Of a DNA stretch of 64,000 bases, positions 9,953 through 18,586 are shown one piece after another; within the stretch, counting starts at the first letter, position 1, and each line of letters starts with the position of its first letter. Position numbers and translations under genes: made by a program. Location of the stretch: assembly GCA_020683205.1 (NCBI GenBank), contig CP085689.1, positions 1,860,001 to 1,924,000 of the forward strand, written 5' to 3'. The stretch is from Lentisphaerae bacterium WC36. GTDB taxonomy: Bacteria; Verrucomicrobiota; Lentisphaeria; Victivallales; SZUA-371. Under the pieces are notes generated by a model, which was given only the letters and a program-made list of their open reading frames with translations, was not told the DNA's origin and did not search any database.

Positions 9953-10318
9953 ATGAAAATTGTAATTACAGCAAAAGACAGTTATTTAAATAATTATGTC
10001 GATACTCGTTTTGGTAGAGCAAACGGTTTTTTATTATTCGACTCAGAAACAAAAAAAATCACATTTTTTGATAATGAACAAAATTTAAATGCAACTCAAG
10101 GCGCAGGAATTCAAACTGCACAAAATATTATTAATATTGGCGCAGATGTTGTGCTTACAGGACACTGTGGACCAAAAGCATTTAGAGTTTTATCAGCGGC
10201 AAAAGTTAAAGTTTTCACAAATCTATCTTCAACTACATGCGCTAAAGCATTAGATGATTACTTAAATAATCGTTTAAAAGAAGCTGAATGTGCTGATGTC
10301 GAAGGCCACTGGGTATGA
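9953..10318 (+). CDS. NifX/NafY-type (dinitrogenase iron-molybdenum cofactor domain) protein
   Basis: A 121-residue single-domain protein of the family that binds iron-sulphur or iron-molybdenum clusters in transit. DTRFGRANGFLLFD (residues 19-32) is the family signature, followed by IGADVVLTGHCGPKAFRVL. No nitrogenase genes are present, so the role is probably general iron-sulphur handling, as in the MTH1175-like members found beside MinD-type ATPases in anaerobes. It is the first gene of a four-gene operon: 25 nt separate its stop from the next gene. AAGGTG lies about 5 nt before the ATG. A cysteine-containing tail (TTCAKALDDY, ECADVEG) is present. Confidence 0.88.
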   Translation: MKIVITAKDSYLNNYVDTRFGRANGFLLFDSETKKITFFDNEQNLNATQGAGIQTAQNIINIGADVVLTGHCGPKAFRVLSAAKVKVFTNLSSTTCAKALDDYLNNRLKEAECADVEGHWV

Positions 10319-10343
10319 TTTAGGTTAAAAAAGGGTAAAGATT

Positions 10344-12143
10344 ATGAATTTATCAATAGCAAGTGGTAAGGGTGGCACAGGAAAAACCACTGTTAGTATT
10401 AATTTAGCCGCTGTAGCACAACAGTTTTTTTCAAATATCACACTTTTAGACTGTGATGTAGAAGCACCGGATTGTCAATTATTTCTTGACCAAGAAATAT
10501 CTCTAAAAAGTTCAGACGTCGTGGTAAAAACACCTAAAATTTTAATAGAAAATTGTTCAAATTGCGGAAAATGTGTTAAAAATTGCCATTATAATGCCTT
10601 AGCAAAAGTCAATGATTCAATAATTATATTTGAAGAGTTATGTCACTCATGTGGTATGTGTTCAATGGTTTGTCGAGACACAGCCATAACAAAAGAAAAT
10701 CGTAAAATAGGTAAAATTCATAACACAAAAATTGCCGACAAGGGATTTAATTTTGCCAATGGAGATTTAAATGTTGGTGAAGTTTTAACCACAAAAGTTA
10801 TCGCGCAATTAAAAGAAGATTTTTGTGATTCAAATATTAATTCACTAAATATCATCGACTGCCCTCCAGGAACAAGTTGCCCTGCTGTTGAGTCATTTCT
10901 TGATACTGATAAAGTTATTTTAGTGACCGAGCCAACACCTTTTGGACTAAATGATTTAAAATTAGCGATAAATTTAACTGCAGAACTAAAGTTACCTGTA
11001 GCTATCGTTATCAATAAATCTGATGGCATAGATACAATAATCGAAGAATATGCAAAAGAAATAAGCGTACCAATTATTGGTAGAATTCCATTCAAAAAAG
11101 ATTACGCTAAGGCATATTCTGCTGGTAAAATTTTAGTTGAAGAATTCTCAGAAGTTAAAGGTATTTTTTGTGATATTATACAGAAAATTCCTAAAATTAA
11201 CACTGTCGCCAATATATCTAATAAAAAAATAAAAAAACAATTTTTTCACCATGCGTTCACTTCAGCAAATAGTGAAAATTTTCAGGAAATTACAATTTTA
11301 AGCGGCAAAGGTGGCACAGGGAAAACTACAGTTACTGCTAGTTTTGCAGCATTAGCAAAAAATTCAGTTATAGCGGATACTGATGTCGATGCTGCTAATA
11401 TGCACTTAATGAACAATGCAAAATTAATTGAACAAAAAGACTTTTTTAGTGGTTTAAGTTGTCAAATTGATCAAGATAAATGTCTACAATGTGGTAAATG
11501 TATCCAATTCTGCCAATTTGATGCAATTGAAAATAATAATAATAATCAATTTAAAATTAATAACTTGAAATGCGATGGTTGTGGAGTCTGTGAATACATT
11601 TGCAAAAGTAATGCAATTATTACTAGAGAAAATTTAACGGGTACAACTAAATTGTCTGCAACTGACTATGGTCCATTAATTCACGCAAATTTAAATACAG
11701 CTGAAGACAATACAGGAAAATTAGTGACAGAAGTGCGTAAACAAGCTACTCAATTAGCTAAATTTTTACAACAAAAATATCTAATTGTTGATGGACCTCC
11801 TGGAATTGGCTGCCCCGTAATCGCTTCCTTAACAAATAGCAATTGTGTTGTTTTAGTTACGGAGCCAACAGTTTCAGGAATTCACGATCTAGAAAGAATT
11901 ATTAAGTTATGTAAGCATTTTGAGCTGTTAACTTATATCATTATTAATAAGGCTGATATCAATATTGAAAAAGCTATTGAACTCAAAAAATTAGCAAAAA
12001 TATATAGCATTGAAGTAATTGCTGAAATTCCTTTTGACAGAAATATTTCTAAACTTTTAACTCAAGGAAAAACTCCAATGCACGATAAAAATAATCCTAT
12101 TGCTAAAGTATTAACTAAAGCATGGAAAACAATAATTAAATAA
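10344..12143 (+). CDS. Fused tandem MinD/ParA-type P-loop ATPases, each with a double 4Fe-4S ferredoxin insert
   Basis: In many anaerobes two adjacent genes encode about 290-residue MinD-like ATPases carrying ferredoxin inserts next to NifX-like genes. Here both are in one 599-residue chain. The first half has the deviant Walker A SGKGGTGKTT (7-16), cysteines at 71, 74, 77, 81 and 100, 103, 106, 110, and IDCPPGTSCP near 171. The second half repeats this: SGKGGTGKTT (320-329), cysteines at 380, 383, 386, 390 and 410, 413, 416, 420, and VDGPPGIGCP. The linker is about residues 285-312. Four 4Fe-4S clusters are predicted. The likely role is ATP-dependent assembly or transfer of iron-sulphur clusters in the cytosol. 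The frame is continuous, with no sign of a joining error. It is followed after 24 nt by a second NifX-like gene. Confidence 0.9.
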   Translation: MNLSIASGKGGTGKTTVSINLAAVAQQFFSNITLLDCDVEAPDCQLFLDQEISLKSSDVVVKTPKILIENCSNCGKCVKNCHYNALAKVNDSIIIFEELCHSCGMCSMVCRDTAITKENRKIGKIHNTKIADKGFNFANGDLNVGEVLTTKVIAQLKEDFCDSNINSLNIIDCPPGTSCPAVESFLDTDKVILVTEPTPFGLNDLKLAINLTAELKLPVAIVINKSDGIDTIIEEYAKEISVPIIGRIPFKKDYAKAYSAGKILVEEFSEVKGIFCDIIQKIPKINTVANISNKKIKKQFFHHAFTSANSENFQEITILSGKGGTGKTTVTASFAALAKNSVIADTDVDAANMHLMNNAKLIEQKDFFSGLSCQIDQDKCLQCGKCIQFCQFDAIENNNNNQFKINNLKCDGCGVCEYICKSNAIITRENLTGTTKLSATDYGPLIHANLNTAEDNTGKLVTEVRKQATQLAKFLQQKYLIVDGPPGIGCPVIASLTNSNCVVLVTEPTVSGIHDLERIIKLCKHFELLTYIIINKADINIEKAIELKKLAKIYSIEVIAEIPFDRNISKLLTQGKTPMHDKNNPIAKVLTKAWKTIIK

Positions 12144-12167
12144 TTTTAAAATTATGGAGATATAAAA

Positions 12168-12500
12168 ATGAAAATCGCTATTCCAACAGTAAATGATTCG
12201 TTATGCAGACATTTCGGCCATTGTGAAGTGTTTACAATCTTTGAAATCGAAAATAAAAAAATAGTCGCACAGGCTCAACTAACTCCACCTCCACATGAAC
12301 CAGGTGTTCTTCCTAAATGGTTGAACGATATGGATGTTAATATGGTTATAGCTGGTGGCATGGGAGCACGGGCTCAACAATTGTTTGCGGAAAAAAATAT
12401 CCAAGTTATTGTTGGAGCACCAGCATTCAGCACTGATACAATTATTGATGCATATCTTAATGAAAATTTAGAAACTGGTGACAATATTTGTGACCATTAA
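12168..12500 (+). CDS. NifX/NafY-type (dinitrogenase iron-molybdenum cofactor domain) protein
   Basis: A 110-residue relative of the gene at 9953 but not a recent duplicate. LCRHFGHCEVFTIFEI (residues 12-27) is the cluster-binding signature with an added His and Cys, and VIAGGMGARAQQLF follows. The C terminus ends GDNICDH, which offers further possible metal ligands. TATGGAGAT precedes the ATG at a good distance. It is the third gene of the operon, 17 nt before the Mrp gene, which supports joint work on iron-sulphur cluster carriage. Confidence 0.88.
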   Translation: MKIAIPTVNDSLCRHFGHCEVFTIFEIENKKIVAQAQLTPPPHEPGVLPKWLNDMDVNMVIAGGMGARAQQLFAEKNIQVIVGAPAFSTDTIIDAYLNENLETGDNICDH

Positions 12501-12517
12501 TCAAGGAATTAAATATC

Positions 12518-13342
12518 ATGAGTGAATGTTCTAAAGAGTGCGGTTCATGCGAAAGTGCTGGCAACTGCGATTTAAAATTACAGCAATCAATGGCAAAAAT
12601 TGATAAAAAAATCATGGTCCTTTCTGGCAAAGGAGGCGTGGGCAAAAGTTCCGTATCAGTAAATTTAGCATTATCATTAGCAATGAAGGGTTATCGTGTG
12701 GGATTACTCGACATTGATTTTCATGGACCAAGCATTCCAACTATGTTAGGGTTACAAAATGATAAACTAGAATGCACTGCAACAAATATACTTCCTGCTG
12801 AAGCATTTAATATTAAAGTTGTATCAATTGCTATGCTTTTGGAACAACAAAATACTGATGCTGTAATTTGGCGTGGGCCAATGAAGTCAGGAGTTTTAAA
12901 ACAACTTCTTGAAGAAGTTGAATGGGGCAACCTTGATTACTTAATTATGGACTTTCCTCCAGGAACAGGCGACGAAGCACTTAGCGCATGTCAATTAATT
13001 TCTGATGCAACAGGTGCAATTATCGTTACAACACCTCAAGAGGTATCATTAGCAGACTGTCGTCGCTCAATTTCATTCTGTCAACAACTAAATTTACCAA
13101 TCTTAGGTGTGATTGAAAATATGAGTGGTTTTTCATGCCCTGACTGCGGAAAAATTGTTGATATTTTTGGCACTGATGGTGGTAAAAATATGGCAGAACA
13201 ATTCAATATTCCATTTTTAGGAAAATTGCCAATCGATCCAGCATTTGCTCAAGCTTGCGACAATGGTGTGCCATTTCTCTATGCGAAAGAACAAAGTGTA
13301 ACAGCTAAAGAATTCGAACAAGCAATATCACAATTAATTTGA
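12518..13342 (+). CDS. mrp: Mrp/ApbC-family iron-sulphur cluster carrier ATPase
   Basis: A 274-residue P-loop NTPase that binds and transfers 4Fe-4S clusters. The N terminus is Cys-rich (Cys4, 8, 11, 17), like the Nbp35 group. Walker A is LSGKGGVGKSSV (35-46); DIDFHGPSIPTMLG and MDFPPGTGDEAL are family hallmarks, and the carrier motif CPDC sits in GFSCPDCGKI near residue 207. It ends the operon started at 9953 and is followed by a strong terminator. An earlier ATG does not exist in frame; AAGGAAT precedes the start. Confidence 0.93.
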   Translation: MSECSKECGSCESAGNCDLKLQQSMAKIDKKIMVLSGKGGVGKSSVSVNLALSLAMKGYRVGLLDIDFHGPSIPTMLGLQNDKLECTATNILPAEAFNIKVVSIAMLLEQQNTDAVIWRGPMKSGVLKQLLEEVEWGNLDYLIMDFPPGTGDEALSACQLISDATGAIIVTTPQEVSLADCRRSISFCQQLNLPILGVIENMSGFSCPDCGKIVDIFGTDGGKNMAEQFNIPFLGKLPIDPAFAQACDNGVPFLYAKEQSVTAKEFEQAISQLI

Positions 13343-13393
13343 CCTTAAATACTTATATATTTATACCACAAAGGATAATTTTTCATCCTTATA

Positions 13394-13422
13394 GAGTCCT
13401 CATCATTGGGGGCTCTTTTTTT
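13394..13422 (+). terminator. Terminator of the NifX/MinD/Mrp operon
   Basis: GAGTCC (13394-13399) pairs with GGGCTC (13410-13415) and is followed by seven T. A second small hairpin (AAGGAT 13371-13376, ATCCTT 13385-13390) lies just upstream. Confidence 0.85.
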
Positions 13423-13579
13423 GTTATTGAACATTTTTCTATTGAAAAAATTTGTAATTAAAATAATTCGTGATAGATTAATCTTGCAAAAATCATTCTT
13501 ACTAGAATAATTTCACAACGAATTAATACTAATAAATTTAGACATTCTAGTAACATACAGTAGTATACAGGAGGTAGTT

Positions 13580-15781
13580 TTGAAGAAGAGATTTTTAAAT
13601 GTGAACGCACGTGTATTTTTTCCAAGTGTGTTTCTAATCACGATGCTTGTAACAGTTGCGAGTTTTTTTACTTACCAACCCGAAAATAATAAAACAACTA
13701 ACGCTACAGTAGAAACTGCCACTAAAAAAGTTGTCGAAATTGATTATTTTACTAAATATATGGAAAAAATTCAGAATTTTATCGGTTCTGAATTAGGATG
13801 GCTTTATTTAATGGCCAGCGCATTTTTCTTGATTTTTATCTTATGGGTGATGTTCAGTAAACATGGTAAAATCAAGCTTGGGGCTGATCATGACGAACCT
13901 GAATACAACCGTTTTACGTGGTTTTCAATGCTTTTCAGTGCAGGAATGGGAATTGGTTTGCTTTTTTATGGAGTAGCTGAACCAATTGGTATGTTTGCCG
14001 AGCCACCTTCAAAAGCAGTAACCCCAGAAACAGGTGAAGCTGCACTTGAAGCAATGCGCTATACCTTCTTTCATTGGGGATTTCATGCGTGGGCTATCTA
14101 CTTAGTTGTCGGATTATCATTAGCTTATTTTAGTTATCGCCATAAATTACCACTCACACTACGTTCATGTTTATATCCTATTTTAGGTGATAAAATTAAA
14201 GGATTCTGGGGTGATGTGGTTGAAATTTTAGCTGTTATGGGAACTTTATTTGGAGTAGCGACTTCATTAGGATACGGAGTATCTCAAGTAAATACTGGTT
14301 TAAATCACTTAAACATTATAGACAAATCAACAACCAACCAAATTATTTTAATTGTTGGCATTACAGTTGTTGCGACAATTTCAGTTGTCTCAGGAGTTAA
14401 CAAAGGAGTTCGTCGTCTTAGTGAACTAAATATTATTTTAGCTTTGGCGCTACTACTTTTTGTTTTCTTTGTAGGTCCAACAACGTTTATTATGAAGTCA
14501 TTTTCTGAAAGTTTTGGCCACTATATGCAAACCATTGTTTCAACAACATTTCAAACGGATATTCATGAAAATAACCAATTTGGTATTACAGTATTCTACT
14601 TAGCGTGGTGGATTGCATGGTCACCATTTGTAGGAATGTTCATCGCACGAGTTTCAAGAGGGCGTACTATTCGCGAATTTATTGGTTGCGTATTAGTGGT
14701 GCCAGTTTTATTAACTTTTGTTTGGATGAGTGTGTTTGGAAATTCAGCGATCTTTATGGAATTACACGGCGCTGGTGGTATTGTTGAGGCCGTCCTTAAA
14801 GACAAAACAACTGCGTTGTTTATAATGTTTGAGCAAATGCCGTTTGCCAAAATATCTTGTACATTGGCAATTTTTGTAATTATTTTCTTCTTTATTACCT
14901 CAAGTGATTCTGCATCATTAGTAATTGATATCATCACGAGCGGAGGCAAACATAATCCCCCAGTTTGGCAGAAAATTTTTTGGGCAAGTGCTGAAGGAGC
15001 AGTCGCAATTGTTTTACTTTTAACAGGAGGCCTAGCAGCGTTCCAATCAGTACTGATTATTACTGCATTCCCTTTTTGTATTGTAATGTTGGTGATGTGC
15101 TACAGTTTAACAAAGGGTTTATTAGCAGATTCAGCATTAAAAGAGTCATGCAAGGAACTACAAACACAGCATATTATGTTAAACAAAAACGCTATTGCAA
15201 TGCCTTCAAATCAATTTGTTGAAACACCAATTAGCGAGAGCTTACATCTTGATGACCATGATTATCTATCTGGAAGTGGAATCTTAGATCACATTAGTGA
15301 ATTGCAAGACAAAAATAACGAAGAAATCCACTGGCAAGAGCGTTTGGAAAAATTAGAAAATAATAACGTCGAATGTTTTGCTGATCAGTTTAGAGATGTT
15401 GCCGATCATAAAATTTCTGAAGCTGATAGTAAGCTGCAAAGTTTTATTATGCAAAAAGTTAAACCGGCATTTGCAACAATAAAAAAAGAGTTAGCAAAAT
15501 ATGATAAAACGGTAAAAATTTATGAATCACGACATCATGTTTCAATTGTAGTAATGAATGAGGATATTGAAGAATTTTACTATGGAATTAAAGGTCACGC
15601 TTACCATAAATTTGATTATTCATTCCCTGCCCTAGACTTCAAAGATAGTGATATGAAATGCTATGCTCAGGCAGTATTAAGAAGTGGCAAGAAAAAAGTG
15701 TATGATTTAGATAAATTTTCACTGGAATCAATTATTCATGACTTTATCAATGAGTATGAAAAAAGAGCTCTTTTTACTTAA
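13580..15781 (+). CDS. BCCT-family betaine/choline/carnitine transporter, long BetT-like form
   Basis: This 733-residue sodium- or proton-coupled importer takes up quaternary ammonium compounds for osmoprotection or as nutrients. About 12 membrane helices span residues 15-515. FSAGMGIGLLFYGVAEP (near 118) is the glycine-rich family motif and AWWIAWSPFVGMFIARVSRG carries the aromatic substrate box. A cytosolic tail of about 200 residues (HWQERLEKL onward) matches the C-terminal domain of BetT-type choline transporters that senses osmolarity. The start codon is TTG, supported by AGGAGG (13569-13574) five nt upstream. The residues before the first helix are unremarkable except for a Thr/Asn-rich periplasmic loop. 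A MarR-type regulator follows 117 nt downstream. Confidence 0.93.
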   Translation: MKKRFLNVNARVFFPSVFLITMLVTVASFFTYQPENNKTTNATVETATKKVVEIDYFTKYMEKIQNFIGSELGWLYLMASAFFLIFILWVMFSKHGKIKLGADHDEPEYNRFTWFSMLFSAGMGIGLLFYGVAEPIGMFAEPPSKAVTPETGEAALEAMRYTFFHWGFHAWAIYLVVGLSLAYFSYRHKLPLTLRSCLYPILGDKIKGFWGDVVEILAVMGTLFGVATSLGYGVSQVNTGLNHLNIIDKSTTNQIILIVGITVVATISVVSGVNKGVRRLSELNIILALALLLFVFFVGPTTFIMKSFSESFGHYMQTIVSTTFQTDIHENNQFGITVFYLAWWIAWSPFVGMFIARVSRGRTIREFIGCVLVVPVLLTFVWMSVFGNSAIFMELHGAGGIVEAVLKDKTTALFIMFEQMPFAKISCTLAIFVIIFFFITSSDSASLVIDIITSGGKHNPPVWQKIFWASAEGAVAIVLLLTGGLAAFQSVLIITAFPFCIVMLVMCYSLTKGLLADSALKESCKELQTQHIMLNKNAIAMPSNQFVETPISESLHLDDHDYLSGSGILDHISELQDKNNEEIHWQERLEKLENNNVECFADQFRDVADHKISEADSKLQSFIMQKVKPAFATIKKELAKYDKTVKIYESRHHVSIVVMNEDIEEFYYGIKGHAYHKFDYSFPALDFKDSDMKCYAQAVLRSGKKKVYDLDKFSLESIIHDFINEYEKRALFT

Positions 15782-15898
15782 TGTAAACTTATGCAAAGAT
15801 TTTGTTTGCTAAAATAATTAATAGCAGTATATTCAACATTTCAATAAATTTCACAAAAATATAATAAATAAATTAATAACCATAGTACGGAGTTATTT

Positions 15899-16351
15899 AT
15901 GCCGAATAAATTAAACAAAAATTATGAAGATAGAATTATAGTTTCGTTACGCTCTATCATTAGAGCTGTTGATATTTATTCAAGAAAACTAAACAAACTA
16001 ACTAACTTAACAACCCCACAGTTATTGTGTTTGGATATTATTTCTAGAAGCGAAAAATTAACACTTTCTCAACTAGCAAAAGAAGTTAAATTAGGAGGAA
16101 GTACTGTTAATGGGATTGTTGATCGCTTAGAGGATAAAAACTTAGTAGTTCGAGAACGTTCTAAAATTGATCGCAGAAAAGTTTTTTTAAACATGACTGA
16201 ACTTGGCTTTAAAACTATTGAAAAGGCTCCATCAGTTTTGCAAGATAGTTTTTCAAACTCACTAAATGAACTTCCTGAAGAAGAACAACTAAAAGTCACA
16301 GAATCCTTAGAACAAATTGTACTGCTAATGAACAGGCAAAACATTTCTTAA
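15899..16351 (+). CDS. MarR-family transcriptional regulator
   Basis: 150 residues with a winged helix-turn-helix: LTLSQLAKEVKLGGSTVNGI (about 58-77) is the recognition region and DRRKVFLNMTELG (about 96-108) the wing with the DxR signature. It acts as a dimeric DNA-binding regulator responding to a small molecule. Its position after the BCCT gene suggests control of betaine or choline uptake, but the two genes are separated by 117 nt and could be independent. ACGGAG precedes the ATG. A strong bidirectional terminator follows. Confidence 0.9.
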   Translation: MPNKLNKNYEDRIIVSLRSIIRAVDIYSRKLNKLTNLTTPQLLCLDIISRSEKLTLSQLAKEVKLGGSTVNGIVDRLEDKNLVVRERSKIDRRKVFLNMTELGFKTIEKAPSVLQDSFSNSLNELPEEEQLKVTESLEQIVLLMNRQNIS

Positions 16352-16395
16352 ATTAACTTTAACCAGTTAATTTATTTATTCTTATAAATTCATCT

Positions 16396-16440
16396 AAAAA
16401 AAAAATGAAAAGATGTTTTTATATTACTTTTCATTTTTTT
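16396..16440. terminator. Bidirectional terminator between marR and the exported-protein operon
   Basis: AATGAAAAG (16404-16412) pairs with CTTTTCATT (16427-16435), flanked by A and T runs on both sides, so it can end both converging transcripts. Confidence 0.85.
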
Positions 16441-16453
16441 ATTGAAAATCTCA

Positions 16454-18568
16454 TTATAAGTCGCTGTAGCAAGAAGAGATTATTTCATCCTCAATAAGAA
16501 TATCATCATAATTAATCGGACATTGATCAATATTAGTCAAAATAAACAATGAGTTTTTTAAATTATTACGATTCTTCTTATTATTTAATTTTATAAACAA
16601 CATATGTTGTGAATCAGTATCACATAAAGGGCGATAGTGATAAATTTTACTTGCATCATTATATCTAATAAATTCACTTCTAACTACAGAATCGAAAATA
16701 TGCGGATTTAAATTTTGCTTAACAGTTTTTATAAAAGTATAATTCTTAGTCCATAGAGCTCTTCTCATTTCTCTGTTTGAATTATAATTAGAAATATTGT
16801 TAAATAACATTGTTGAAATCGACTCTAATTTATTGCTCGCTAAATCAAACTTTAACGCTTGATTATCAAGATTTTTAAATAATAAATATTGATTATTTTT
16901 ATCAAAACCACAAAACTTTAGAAATGGAATATTTTGATAATCACTTGTTTCATAATTTTGTTGAAAAAGATTCTCATATTTTTGCTTCATTAAGTCATAA
17001 CTAATTAATTGCTGTGGCGGCAACATTCGTTTGAAAATATATAATTTATTATCTTTTTCTACCATTGAGTACTCATTGTCAAAATCGCAAGGTGCTTTAT
17101 CTAGAGTGATATTTTGTAAATCAATATCATAATAAATAAAACCCTTCTTTGAAAAAACTACTAAATTATTATTATAAATATATTGGAAACTTTTTTTAAA
17201 AAAGATGTCATGTGGAACTAAAAACTTTTTCCCATACTTAATTATTCCATTAATTGGGTCAATTTTTATTAACCTTGTGAAATAACAACATTTTTCATTT
17301 AACGCCCCTTTTTGGACGTTGATAACTTGAACTTGCGGTGTATTATCACTGAACTTTTTAAATCTTGAATATTCAACGGCATAGACAAATTTTTCATCAC
17401 TGTATGCCGGAAAAATTAAATCAGCATTAAAGCCTTTCAAATATGAAATTTTTTTGCCAACTTTGAAATTTGTCGCTTCCCATCTATTATCTTGAGAACT
17501 ATTAATTGATACTGTTTGATTATTCTTAAGTGAAAGATGAATGCCAAAACATTGATTATAATGTTTTGTAATAACGGCAAAGTAATTATCTGGCAAAGCA
17601 TCTGCTAAAGTTTGAAAATCTTTTTTTAAAGCATATTTTTCAGAGTAATTTTTCGAATACCTTATCGCTTTTTGAAGGATTAAATCTAACTCATAAACAG
17701 AATAGTCGTATTTTTTTGAGTAATAATTTTTTTGATTAATTCTAATCAAATTTTTTAGTCCCCACAGTATCAATTGGGGCGAATAAGAGTCAACACATTT
17801 ATAAAAAAGTTTCTCATAAACTTTTCTATCAATTAATGCCCTACGTTGCAATGTATCTAATTCACTCCTAAGCAAATTATTAAAATCATCAATTATTACT
17901 CTGATCAATTCTTTATTGTTATACTCATTATATAGCTTGATATTACCTTTTTTGTTAAGAATATCAATAACTTTTATTACAAAAGGAATAGTAATTTTTT
18001 CAAATTTTTTATTTATATTTCGATGTGCACTAACGTCAATCTCAGCCAAAGCTTGATATCCAATATATAAATTCTTGGGATTCGATTCAGAAACGTAATG
18101 CTTCATAATAATCCTAACAATTTTATCGTAATATTTTTCATAATGCACTTGCAGATCTTCATCAGCAGAGTGATAAGCTCTAGCTAAACTAATTATTTTA
18201 TATAATTGTATCTGTTCTTTTGGAGGTAAGTAAATAATAAAATCACTAAGTTTTTCAATAACTTTTACTTTACTTAATGTAAAAGGACAATGCTCGATAT
18301 TTATATTAATTGCATTTAACTCATCCAAAAGAAAGTCATATAATTTTTTCTTTTTATCTACAACCAGTAAATTTTCATAAGTTGTTAGACCTGTTTTTGT
18401 TTTATAAAAGGCTATAAGTTTTTTTTCATAATCCTCAACGTCTTTAACAAAAATTTTATCAGAATCTATTACAAAACTCTGTGTTGCTTCTTGCCCTGCA
18501 AATAGCTGTGGCGAAAAAACAAAACTAATAATAAAACTCATTATAACCAAAATCACTAATTTTTTCAT
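16454..18568 (-). CDS. Large exported protein of unknown function, probable beta-propeller-like C-terminal half
   Basis: 704 residues with a signal peptide (cut near LFAG, residue 25). I do not recognise a named family. Residues 40-340 look alpha-helical and charged; residues 350-690 have repeated short strands with aromatic and Asp/Gly turns, e.g. FVYAVEYSRF, LVVFSKKGFIYYDID, LYIFKRMLPP, YLLFKNLD, resembling a WD/PQQ-type propeller. The preceding gene (18587-21595) has the same plan in its last third, and the two genes are 18 nt apart with AAGGAAGGA before this ATG, so they form an operon and probably one envelope-located complex. Base composition is very AT-rich, as in the neighbour. Confidence 0.6.
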   Translation of the reverse strand: MKKLVILVIMSFIISFVFSPQLFAGQEATQSFVIDSDKIFVKDVEDYEKKLIAFYKTKTGLTTYENLLVVDKKKKLYDFLLDELNAININIEHCPFTLSKVKVIEKLSDFIIYLPPKEQIQLYKIISLARAYHSADEDLQVHYEKYYDKIVRIIMKHYVSESNPKNLYIGYQALAEIDVSAHRNINKKFEKITIPFVIKVIDILNKKGNIKLYNEYNNKELIRVIIDDFNNLLRSELDTLQRRALIDRKVYEKLFYKCVDSYSPQLILWGLKNLIRINQKNYYSKKYDYSVYELDLILQKAIRYSKNYSEKYALKKDFQTLADALPDNYFAVITKHYNQCFGIHLSLKNNQTVSINSSQDNRWEATNFKVGKKISYLKGFNADLIFPAYSDEKFVYAVEYSRFKKFSDNTPQVQVINVQKGALNEKCCYFTRLIKIDPINGIIKYGKKFLVPHDIFFKKSFQYIYNNNLVVFSKKGFIYYDIDLQNITLDKAPCDFDNEYSMVEKDNKLYIFKRMLPPQQLISYDLMKQKYENLFQQNYETSDYQNIPFLKFCGFDKNNQYLLFKNLDNQALKFDLASNKLESISTMLFNNISNYNSNREMRRALWTKNYTFIKTVKQNLNPHIFDSVVRSEFIRYNDASKIYHYRPLCDTDSQHMLFIKLNNKKNRNNLKNSLFILTNIDQCPINYDDILIEDEIISSCYSDL

Positions 18569-18586
18569 ATTTTCCTTCCTTATAAC

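Noticed and set aside
9953-12500. Nitrogen fixation locus
   Set aside because: NifX-like domains are present, but no nitrogenase structural or cofactor genes occur; such domains are common in anaerobes without nitrogen fixation.
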